Source of the DNA: Cavenderia fasciculata
Lineage: Eukaryota; Evosea; Eumycetozoa; Acytosteliales; Cavenderiaceae
Direction of reading: 5' to 3'
DNA: 64,000 bases
Assembly (NCBI RefSeq): GCF_000203815.1
Contig: NW_004457718.1
Coordinates: forward strand, 682,001-746,000
The notes below the pieces were generated by a model. It saw only the letters and a program-made list of their open reading frames with translations, was not told the origin of the DNA and ran no database searches. The translations under genes were made by a program, and so were the position numbers. Shown here piece after piece: positions 50,549-59,011 of this stretch; position 1 is the first letter of the stretch, and every line of letters begins with the position of its first letter.

Positions 50549-50983
50549 ATGGATAAATTATTGCAATCAATCAAACCATCGATTACACTTGAAGGTTCAT
50601 TCATTCAAACATGTTCCGTTCAAAAAGATGAAAACATTATCTATTTATTTACAAATATTAATTTAATATCTTTATCTAGTTGAAATTGATGATATACCAA
50701 TGGATGAATTAGTCGGATATTGCTTGGTTGGAGGATTTCCAATTCAAATTCTAGTTGCAGAGTTGTTGGCTAAATATTTAGTATCGGAATACGACAATCA
50801 ATCATTGTCAATGCTTTATTTCAATACTCCTCGAGTCGCTGCTCTATTTCTAAGATTGATTTGGTTTGAACAAAAGAATGAATGTTCTGTCATACGACAG
50901 GCAGCCATTATCATGTTTAATCATGTTGGTAAACAAGTAATTGATAATACTGATTTGTTGGATGACAATGAAAAGCTGGCAGT
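50549..50983 (+). pseudogene. Array copy 8, 5' part: exon 2 deleted, broken at inversion
   Basis: Exon 1 begins MDKLLQSIKPSITLEG and then stops matching the family. The next sequence matches intron 2 of copy 7 (TTCATTCATTCA followed by a TTCAAAAAGAT string), so half of exon 1, intron 1 and exon 2 are gone. Exon 3 resumes at 50680 (EIDDIPMDELVGYC) and runs to LLDDNEKLAV, where homology ends abruptly near 50983. The remaining half of exon 3 lies inverted at 51530-52056. Upstream sequence matches the region before copy 9, confirming a tandem duplicate. Confidence 0.8.
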
Positions 50984-51187
50984 CGATAACAAGAGTGATG
51001 GGACGACATAACGATTATTAATCAACATGTCGACTATATGTTCAATTCGTTCACTTGCAATTGACTGTGTATTTTGATTGACAACTAAAAGGTTGTTGAC
51101 TACTGTATACTGGGTTGCAGGTTTGATTGATTTAAGTACTGTCTTTAGTACTTTTTCTAGTACTATTTCTATCTCCTCTACCACCAT
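50984..51187 (-). pseudogene. Array copy 9, exon 1, in inverted orientation
   Basis: The minus strand encodes MVVEEIEIVLEKVLKTV, then IEHIVDMLINNRYVVPSLLL, which aligns with exon 1 of copies 10 and 11. Homology ends at about 50986, where copy 8 exon 3 sequence begins on the other strand. The missing end of this exon (CVFG plus the GTAAGT donor) is found on the plus strand at 52057 onward. Its upstream palindromes (51254-51266 and 51306-51322) are inverted with it. An insertion of about 15 residues relative to copy 10 is present. Confidence 0.8.
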
Positions 51188-51253
51188 CTCTCTCTCTCTC
51201 TCTCTATTTGTTAAGGTATAAGCATCAATTACAACAACAACAAACAATCTTTG

Positions 51254-51266
51254 TCATCGTTGATGA
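51254..51266 (-). promoter_or_regulatory. Shared upstream palindrome of copy 9, inverted
   Basis: On the minus strand it reads TCATCAACGATGA, 67 bp before the displaced copy 9 exon 1 start. The spacing matches copies 7, 10 and 11, which supports both the motif and the inversion model. Confidence 0.5.
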
Positions 51267-51305
51267 TGTACGTCATCGTTTGTTGAACCATCAAAATCGA
51301 TTAAA

Positions 51306-51322
51306 GTGAACTGCAAGTTCGC
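51306..51322 (-). promoter_or_regulatory. Second upstream palindrome of copy 9, one arm degraded, inverted
   Basis: On the minus strand it reads GCGAACTTGCAGTTCAC. This matches the perfect GTGAACT-TGC-AGTTCAC of copies 10 and 11 except at the first two bases. It has decayed further before copy 8 (near 50470-50490). Confidence 0.4.
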
Positions 51323-51529
51323 GTGAATAAACAAAGGGAACAACCAACCCCTTTAGATGACATTGATCAATCTTCCTCCATCATAAATAGATAGATATAA
51401 ATAAATATATGTAACTAAGTAAAATATTATTTAAATATTGCAATGAACTAATAAAAGTTAATGCAACAAATTTAGAAAATGAACTTCTTCTTGGGGTTTG
51501 CAGTATTATAATCAAATTTGAGCTTTTAT

Positions 51530-52056
51530 TTATTTTTGTTTAAGGTAAGCTTTGAATAATTCTGAACTAATGTTTAATGTCTTTTGTTTGTAGTGCACCA
51601 TCATTACACGGTTTTGTAAATATGTTTGTAACTTTTTGGTTTGTTTTCCATCGTGCCAGGTGGTATAGAGATATCTACCAAGGTGTAAGAGTAGGATTGG
51701 AATTGGTGATACCTTGAGCATAGAGATGTACATGTAAACATGTGGGACACCAATGGCAGCAAGGAGAGCAATTGTCAAATGGTTGACATTACTCTTTCGT
51801 CGCTCATCGATTGAGTGATTGACAATTACTCGTGTCATCTCTACTACAGAGTACGCTAATCCCATACCGACAATATATTTGATTGATGATCCTCCACCAT
51901 GTTGTCTCCAACCACAAGCCATACCACATCCAAACAAATCAAACCGTTGGCAATGACATTTTGAATAATCAATTCGTTGTTTACCAATATCTTGTTGATC
52001 GATTTTGATAGTATATTGTTGTTGTTATTGGACCAACGCTTTTTCATCACACTATA
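51530..52056 (-). pseudogene. Array copy 8, 3' half of exon 3, in inverted orientation
   Basis: The minus strand reads YSVMKKRWSNNNN ... ILSKSINKILVNNELIIQNVIANG, followed by a one-base deletion (ATTTGTTTGG where copy 7 has ATTTGGTTTGG). In the next frame it reads FGCGMACGWRQHGGG through the usual membrane block to LLLHLGRYLYTTWHDGKQ and the stop at 51530. Besides being detached from its 5' half, it is therefore also frameshifted. The loss of function seems certain unless the inversion and the deletion are both artefacts. Confidence 0.8.
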
Positions 52057-52159
52057 TGTGTATTTGGACATAGTAAGTACTACCCAATGATCATCTTTGA
52101 TAGATTATACATTAATGTCTATAGATATTAATATTAATATATCTCTTTCTTCTTTAAAG

Positions 52160-53422
52160 GATTATACAATGTAATATGTGAAACTAAAAAGCAATGGCCT
52201 ATTCTTGTACCACGAGATCGTGAGAAGGAAATAATACAAGAGTATTCCTCTTCATTGAGAGATTTTGATAAAATGACTCAAACTATCAACAACATGTTAT
52301 ATTTGGTTCAAAATAACCATGCAATGTGTAAAGTGTTGGCCAATCGTAAGATAGTAATGGACCTGATAGAGACTTCAAAATTGATCACAAAGATATCATT
52401 TGCAAAGGTGACCCGTGATAAAACCAATCTCGGTATAGCATTCATACGTGCAATGTGCGTTGAAGAAGCACGTGTCATTAACATCATTTCTGCCCTTTTA
52501 CCTCATTGTAAGTAAACACATTGCTTTCAAAGATTATACGTATACATACATATTTATTTACCAACCAAATCATTTCCCCATTATTTTAATCCAACTAGTT
52601 GAATCTATCCATGATATACCAATTCAAGAATTGGTTGGGTATTCCAAGATTGGAGGATTTCCAATTGAAATTCTTGTTGCTGAAATGTTGGCCAAATATT
52701 TAGTATCGGATTTCAATAACCATGCCTTATCGATACTTTATTTCAAATCGGGTGTTGGTAATCTATTGATAAAGTTGGCTTGTCAACAAAAAAAGATCCT
52801 TGTGATTCAAACGGCGTCGCTTTTAATGTTTGAACAAATTGGTAAAGAATTCATTGACAATACCGATTTATTGAATGACAATGAAAAAAAGGTTGCCAAT
52901 ATCATGTTTAGACACAAGTACGATTCACTAGTTAAATTAATCATCAAGAAAGGATTAAACAACAAGGATCTTTTTGAAAGTATGTTTGTTAATGGTTTGA
53001 TTTTGTTTGGATGTGGTGCGATAAGTGGTTGGAGACAGGGACTATCAATCCCTCATATTTACGATATGGGAATGCTATACTATGGTGTAGAGATGGCAAG
53101 ACAATTATTTAAATACCAAATCAAAGAACGGCTAAAGAGTCGTGTCTGTTATCCAACCATCATTCTATCTGCTGCAATGAGTGTACCATATGCTTATTTG
53201 GGCACCACTATGCTAAAGATATCACCGATTCCAGTTATACTCTTACAAATTGGTAGATCCTTATATTCCAACTATATCAGCCTCAAACAAGTCAAAAAAG
53301 CCATACATCAATTACACAATCAAGATATGGTGGTTCAATACCATCAAAGGATTCAATATGTTGGTTCACTCTTTCAAAACCCAAATAAAAAACAATTACC
53401 AAGAAGTGTCATCATGGCATAA
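52160..53422 (+). pseudogene. Array copy 9, exons 2 and 3 without exon 1
   Basis: Exon 2 (52160-52507) and exon 3 (52599-53422) are open and carry the full family layout: ARM-like helices (NNMLYLVQNNHAMCKVLANR), GGFPIEILVAEMLAKYL, then LILFGCGAISGWRQ and the later membrane segments. The last bases of exon 1 (CVFGH plus donor) remain at 52057-52074, but the start codon is now in the inverted block. Translation could only begin at an internal Met such as that at 52255. The open frame of both exons suggests the inversion is recent. Confidence 0.8.
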
Positions 53423-53543
53423 CATAATATTATACATTCAACAAGACTCAACTGGACCAATGATATACAACATCAATAATATTGTAAAAAATGAAAGATT
53501 TAAAATAAATAAAAAATGATGATGATTCGTCAGATAGAGACAT

Positions 53544-53560
53544 GTGAACTTGCAGTTCAC
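53544..53560. promoter_or_regulatory. Perfect palindrome upstream of copy 10
   Basis: GTGAACT-TGC-AGTTCAC, 7-bp arms with a 3-bp spacer, about 100 bp before the start codon. It is identical before copy 11 and near-identical before copy 9. It resembles a binding site for a dimeric regulator. Confidence 0.5.
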
Positions 53561-53585
53561 ATTTTATTTTAATTAAACGACATCA

Positions 53586-53598
53586 TCATCAACGATGA
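53586..53598. promoter_or_regulatory. Shared upstream palindrome, copy 10
   Basis: TCATC-AAC-GATGA, 63 bp before the ATG, followed by CACAGATTGTTG. Confidence 0.5.
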
Positions 53599-53660
53599 CA
53601 CAGATTGTTGTTGTTGTTATCTTATCTCTTTCAAGTTAACAAATAGACCGATAGAGAGAG

Positions 53661-55093
53661 ATGGAGATAGTATTAGAGGCAGTATATAAATCAATCAAAC
53701 CATCGATTACACTTGCAGGAGAGCATATTGAACCTGTATTCAACTTTTTATTAACTAATCGTTATGTTGTACCATCATACTTGCTATGTGTATTTGGAAA
53801 GAGTAAGTATTACCTAATTAACTTAATGTTGGTTGTAATAATTATATATTAATCATTTTTCTACTCTTTCTTTCTTTTTATCTCTCTCTATTAATCTAGG
53901 ATTATACAGTATTAATAAGGCTATGCCAACTAGTCTTGTAAAAGGTGTTGGTGTAGATCAGGTAGAACAATTTGCTACGTTGTTGGAGAAGAATGAAACA
54001 ATGAATACTACTCTAGAGGTACTCCATTTCATCTGTGGAAACAACTACCCTATGCTTAAAAGGTTAGCACATCCTCGTCTTATCAAAGCTGTGATTGCCG
54101 CTTCACAAACAATCACTGTATTCAGACTTGCAACAGTGACAACAAATATGTATCGTGCGGACCCAGATACAAAGGAGCAGGCTATTGAACACCTATTCTC
54201 TGTCATTCTAACATCTAATGAAGAATCCATCATGTTTATCATCTCTGCTTTATTACCTCATCGTAAATATCATTCATGCAATCGCATTCATTTTGCATGC
54301 CAACAAGATTATTTATATTTACCAATCAATTATTCTTTTATTTATAGTTGAATCTGTTGATGATCTTCCAACCCAAGAATTCATGGAGTATTGCATGATT
54401 GGAGGATTTCCAATTCAAATTCTAGTTGCAGAGGTGTTGTCTAAATTTCTCATCTCTCAATACAACAATCGTAACTTGTCAATGCTTTATTTCAACACTC
54501 CAAAACTTGCTGGTCTATTCCTTAGATTGATTTGGTGTGAACAAAAGAATGAATGTTCTCTCATTAAAATGGCAGCTGTTATCATGTTTAATCATGTTGG
54601 TCAAGAAGTAATTGATAATACTAATTTGTTGGATGACAATGAAAAGATGGCAGTATATGGTTTGTTGAAAGAGGGTTGTTGGACTAATCAACTATCAAAA
54701 TCCATCAACAAGATATTGGTAAACAAGGAATTGTTTGTTCAAGATTTGACTGCCAATACATTGATTTGGTTTGGATGTGGTATGGCTTGTGGTTGGAGAC
54801 AAGGACTATCAATCAAATATATTGTAAGTATGGGATTAGCATACTCTGCTGCAGAGATTACACGATCAATTGTCAAATACTCAATTGATGAGCGACGAAA
54901 GAGCAATATCAACCATTTGACAACTGTTCTCCTTGCTGCCATTGGTGTCCCACATGTTTACATGTACATCTCGATGCTCAAGATATCACCCATTCCAGTT
55001 CTACTCTTACACCTTGGTAGATATCTCTATACCACCTGGAACGATGGAAAACAATACAGAAAGGTACAAACACATTTAAAAACAATGTATTGA
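53661..55093 (+). CDS. Array copy 10: family member with frameshifted C-terminus
   Basis: Exons 53661-53802, 53900-54262 and 54348-55093, 416 residues. It is very similar to copy 7: the same RYVVPSYLLCVFG exon 1 end, LRLIWCEQKNECSLIKMAAV, and the membrane block LIWFGCGMACGWRQ without the Gly run. Near 55077 a base present in copy 7 is missing (CATTTAAAAAC against CATTTACAAAAC). The frame then stops at 55093 instead of continuing to about 55160, and some 22 residues of the tail are lost. All membrane segments remain, so the product may still work. Confidence 0.75.
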
Positions 55094-55196
55094 TGGACAA
55101 TTACAAAGAAAACCTCATGGACATTAGTTCACAATTCAAAGGTACCTTGAAAAAGAAATAAATAAATAAAAAATAATGATGATTCGTCAGAGACCT

Positions 55197-55213
55197 GTGA
55201 ACTTGCAGTTCAC
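55197..55213. promoter_or_regulatory. Perfect palindrome upstream of copy 11
   Basis: Same 17-bp GTGAACT-TGC-AGTTCAC element as before copy 10, here about 143 bp before the start codon because of an AT-rich insertion. Confidence 0.5.
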
Positions 55214-55266
55214 TTTACACATTTTATTTAATTAAATTAATTATTATTAAATGATAAACGACATCA

Positions 55267-55279
55267 TCATCAACGATGA
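55267..55279. promoter_or_regulatory. Shared upstream palindrome, copy 11
   Basis: TCATC-AAC-GATGA, 77 bp before the ATG, followed by CAGATTGTTG. Confidence 0.5.
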
Positions 55280-55355
55280 CAGATTGTTGGTCTTGTTATT
55301 GTTATTATCTTATCTCTTTCATTTAACAAATAGATAGATAGGATAGGATAGAAAG

Positions 55356-56836
55356 ATGGAGATAGTATTAGATAAAGTATTAAAGTCAATCAAACCATCA
55401 ATTACACTTGCAGGAGAGCATATTGAACCTGTCATCAACTTTTTATTAAATAATCGTTATGTTGTACCATCTCTCTTGCTAGGTGTATTTGGAAAGAGTA
55501 AGTACTACTACTACCCACATTAGATAGATCGCCAATATCTATAGATAGATATTCACCTTTACATCTCAATTTATAGAACTATACAATATTAATAAGCAAT
55601 GGCCTGATACTCTTGTACCTCGAAATATGGGGATTGAAACCATAATCCATGAATATTCCTCTGCGTTGAGAGATTTCTTTACAATAGATCAAGCTGGTGA
55701 AATACTGTATGACATAGCCCGCACTAATCATGCAATGTGTAAAGTGTTGGCCGATCACAGAATAGTCCTTGGTTTGATCAATCTTTCAAAATTAAATAAC
55801 AAAAAGGTGATTACAAGGAAGATTCGTGATAAGCTCCCTCTTGACAGAGTATTCATGCTCTCTTTTGAAGAAGCAACCAACAACATCTACACCATCTCTG
55901 CTCTTTTACCTCATTGTAAATATCACAACTATCCACATTCTTTTAAAAAAACGATTATAAATATAATATATTTACCAACCTAATCCTTCTTTATTTCTAG
56001 TTGAATCTATCGATGAAATACCAATCCAAGAATTAATAGATTATTGTAGGGCCGGTGGATTTCCAATTGAAATTCTGGTCACTGAAATGTTGGCTAAATT
56101 TCTAATATCGGAATACGACAATCATGACTTGTCAATACTTTATTTCAATACTCTGGGCCTTGCCAAGCTATTCTTAAAGTAGATTAGATATGGACAAAAG
56201 AATGAATTTCATGAATTCGCCGTCATTCGACAAGCAGCTATTATCATGTTTGGACATGTTGGCCAAGAATCAATTGACAACTCTGTTTACCTAGATGACT
56301 TTGAAAAGTCGGTTGCTAATATCTTGTTGGAAGTAGAGCCTGGACAACTATCAAAATTCATCGACAATATATTGGTAAACAATGAAATGCTTGTTCAAAA
56401 TATAACTGCCAACGGTTTAATTTGGTTTGGTTGTGGTTTGGTTTGTGGTTGGAGACAACTAGGAGGAGGTGGAGGAGGACCATCAATCAAATATATTGTC
56501 GGTATGGGAATAGGATACGCCGCTGCAGAGATGACAAGACAACTTGTCCAATACCAAATCGATAAACAACAAAAGAGTAATACTTATTATTCAACTGCTG
56601 TTCTCCTTGCTGCAATGAGTGTACCACCTGTATACATGTACATCTCGATGCTCAAGGTATCACCTATTCCAGTACTACTATTACACCTTGGTCGGTATCT
56701 CTACAACACCAACTATATCAACCTAAAACCAACCAAAAAAATGATGTTACATGTACAAAACCAATATTTGATGGAAGAATATAGACAAAGGATCGATGGT
56801 GTCATCTCTTCATTCTGTCAAAAATTATTACATTAA
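55356..56836 (+). pseudogene. Array copy 11: nonsense mutation in exon 3
   Basis: Exons 55356-55497, 55577-55915 and 56001-56836 splice in frame and would give 438 residues, but codon TAG at 56180-56182 interrupts exon 3. Copies 7, 8 and 10 have a hydrophobic residue there (LFLRLIW against LFLK-stop-IRYG), so a single change of TTG or TTA to TAG explains it. The sequence after the stop is otherwise intact, including LIWFGCGLVCGWRQ and a Gly run. That points to a recent loss, a polymorphism or a base error. Confidence 0.8.
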
Positions 56837-57019
56837 CTTTCATAATATCATAAATAAAATTGAATCAATGCAAGGTTAACAGTCCATAATATTATTTTTT
56901 ATTTTTAACTTGTATTATCAAGAAAAGTTTACATTACATTTAAATGACTAACAAATAGTTTAGTTGTAATTTAATTAATTAATTAATCTGTATTTATATA
57001 ATATATCTATATCTATCAA

Positions 57020-58502
57020 ATGATGATGATGGAGAAGATCAATCTATTGTTTCGATCAACGATTGATCTATCATCATTTAAACAAATAACAGAGTTTTAT
57101 AATTTAAATCGACGTATGGTTAGACTATTGCTTTTATGTTTTGGAATAGGTAGGTAATCATTCTTTATCATCATCATCCTCAATACCCCGATCAAACTAA
57201 CTTTGTTTCTCTATTATTAGAATACTTGATAAAGCATAGATATTTTAAAGCATTGAGAGATGAAGTATCAAAAATAGACATTGCAGATACACTTACCGGA
57301 CAATTACTTGGAGCTGAAGAGGGAAATACAACCAGACAAATATTGACACATATATATGATCTTGCTAATAACAGTTCTCTGGTTTGTCAACGACTAGCTA
57401 GATCACAATTGTTTATCAATCAACTCATTGAAACATTACATACAATCACACAAGAACGTTATCAAGCTATAAAACGATCAGGACCATCTAATCAGTATCA
57501 AATAGATATAAACTTTTACCCATTCATGATGAATGATTGTGAAAGAAGAATAATGAAAATATTTAGTTTGGTATTACCTCATTGTAAGTTGTTGAACAAC
57601 AGTTATACAACTACTATAATACTTTAATATTCATTTGTTTGTTTTGTTTTAATAATGATTTAGGTGAATTTATTAAAGATATACCAATTGATTTAATATT
57701 GGAATATGCAGATGAATATGGTTTGCCAACTGAAATAAGAATTGGAAAGCATCTTGCTCATTCTATTGTATCAAATTATAATAATCGAGATTTGGCAGTG
57801 TATTATTTCCAACACCGAGTATCATCTTTATTCCTAAAGTTGTTACGAAACAAAGTAAGGAATGAATTTGAAGTCATTGAAAAGGCTGCCATCATCATGT
57901 TTGGTCATGTTGGTCATTCCCAGATCGATGAGAGCAATATGATATTAGATAAATTGGAAAAAGAACAAGCTCATCTCCTATTGTCAACCGTATCTGGGTC
58001 ATATATAAACAAGATTGGAAATATAGTTTCAAGACCAATCGATAAATTTATAGTTGATCATGGAATACTTTTGAAACAACTGGTTTTCAGAAATATGGTA
58101 TCTCTAAGTTATGGGTTGACTTATGGTTGGATTAATAAAGGTGTGGGAGATGGAGGAATAGGAGATAGATCCATTCTTTCAATGGGATTAATGTTTGCCG
58201 CAGCAGAGTCGGTAAGAGTAATCCTACAATATCAAGTAAAAGCGATTGAAAGGATACATCCCGGTCGTATGATGGTATTGTTAGACTCTGCATTGTATAT
58301 TGCACCTAGGTGCACCTATTTCTTTGGTTGGTTTAATTGGCGTCCCTATCTCTTATCAAAGTGTGTAAATATCTTTTCAAGTCATTTTGATAAACATGTT
58401 CAAAATGCTCAATCTCGATTGTATTTACAAGGTCGACTGTATAAAGATTTTAAATCAACCTTTAAACTACAATCTCAGATTGAACTAGATAATTTATTTT
58501 AA
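57020..58502 (+). CDS. Array copy 12: divergent intact family member
   Basis: Exons 57020-57149, 57221-57583 and 57664-58502, 443 residues with exact frame closure. Exon 1 ends in a hydrophobic helix (MVRLLLLCFGIG). Exon 2 is helical (ILTHIYDLANNSSLVCQRLA). Exon 3 has FIKDIPIDLILEYADEYG, SSLFLKLLRNKVRNEFEVIE, then LSYGLTYGWINKG in place of FGCG..GWR, GDRSILSMGLMFAAAESVRV and the SRLYLQGRLYKDFKS tail. It lacks the upstream palindromes of copies 7-11. It groups with copies 1-3 by its tail. Function unknown. Confidence 0.8.
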
Positions 58503-58613
58503 TGTACAAAAAAAAAAAAATAAAGATTTTTGTTTACAAAGCAATCAAATCAAGGGCAACTCGAAAAAGAAATAAACTTATTCTATCTATTTATTTATTT
58601 ATTTATTTGTTTG

Positions 58614-58888
58614 ATGGAATTTACATTAATATTGAAATCATCAATTAAATCTACATTTGATTTAATCTTTGTTAAACATTATGCAAGGATTGTACTACCG
58701 TTATTGGTAACAGGTGCTCTTTTAAAATTTAGGTACGACAATATGTTATATAAATAGATTATTTCCATCATAATTTATTGATTGATTCAATTGATTGTAT
58801 TAAACGTCGATTGGACCTACACAACCAACGTCGTACAACTCAATTATACGAGGAAAGTAAACTTTATCAACAATATAAATCAAGTTGA
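58614..58888 (+). pseudogene. Array copy 13: truncated relic
   Basis: An exon-1-like frame (MEFTLILKSSIKSTFDLIF, then LPLLVTGALLKF) is followed by a GTACGA donor. About 60 bp later comes a segment matching only the family tail (QRRTTQLYEESKLYQQYKSS) with a TGA at 58886. Exon 2 and nearly all of exon 3 are missing, and no AG acceptor lies just before the tail. A large internal deletion is the simplest explanation. Without splicing, a 75-residue frame ending at 58757 remains open. Confidence 0.65.
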
Positions 58889-59011
58889 AACTGTCAAGAC
58901 AACCCAATAGAAATTTAAAAGGGTGCATTAATGTTGAATAAAATTCTACTTAGAATAATTATTTGTTTATTTAAAGAAAGAAGAGAGAAGATTATGGGTG
59001 GTTGTCAATAT

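Larger units (their letters stand above)
50984..52056. other. Micro-inversion joining array copies 8 and 9
   Basis: Everything between the two breakpoints matches the family in reverse. From right to left it reads: the 3' half of copy 8 exon 3, the copy 8/9 spacer, and copy 9 exon 1. Turning this 1.07-kb block round restores continuous homology at both ends: LLDDNEKLAV meets YSVMKKRW, and RYVVPSLLL meets CVFGH. The left junction has two extra bases (CG), and the right junction has ambiguity at TAT, consistent with end joining. An assembly error is the alternative. Confidence 0.85.
36139..58888 (+). repeat. Tandem gene array: thirteen copies of an unrecognised three-exon family
   Basis: Head-to-tail plus-strand copies at intervals of about 1.5-1.8 kb (2.3 kb from copy 3 to 4, 3.8 kb from 5 to 6). 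All complete copies share exon number, two phase-1 introns, a hydrophobic exon 1, an exon 2 ending mostly in LPH or LPY/LPF, and an exon 3 opening near (I/V)..IP(F/I/M)-(E/D). In the 1-3/12 and 7-11 groups exon 3 has G(C/A)xxxGW(R/K) then GSIK; copies 4-6 have a different hydrophobic block there. The order is 1 (36139), 2 (37926), 3 (39738), 4 (41723), 5 (43209), antisense F-box gene, 6 (46993), 7 (48792), 8 (50549), 9, 10 (53661), 11 (55356), 12 (57020), 13 (58614). I do not know this family. Confidence 0.9.

Noticed and set aside
36139-58888. Array interpreted as a transposon family
   Set aside because: No reverse transcriptase, transposase, terminal repeats or target-site duplications were seen; conserved spliced exons fit gene duplication.
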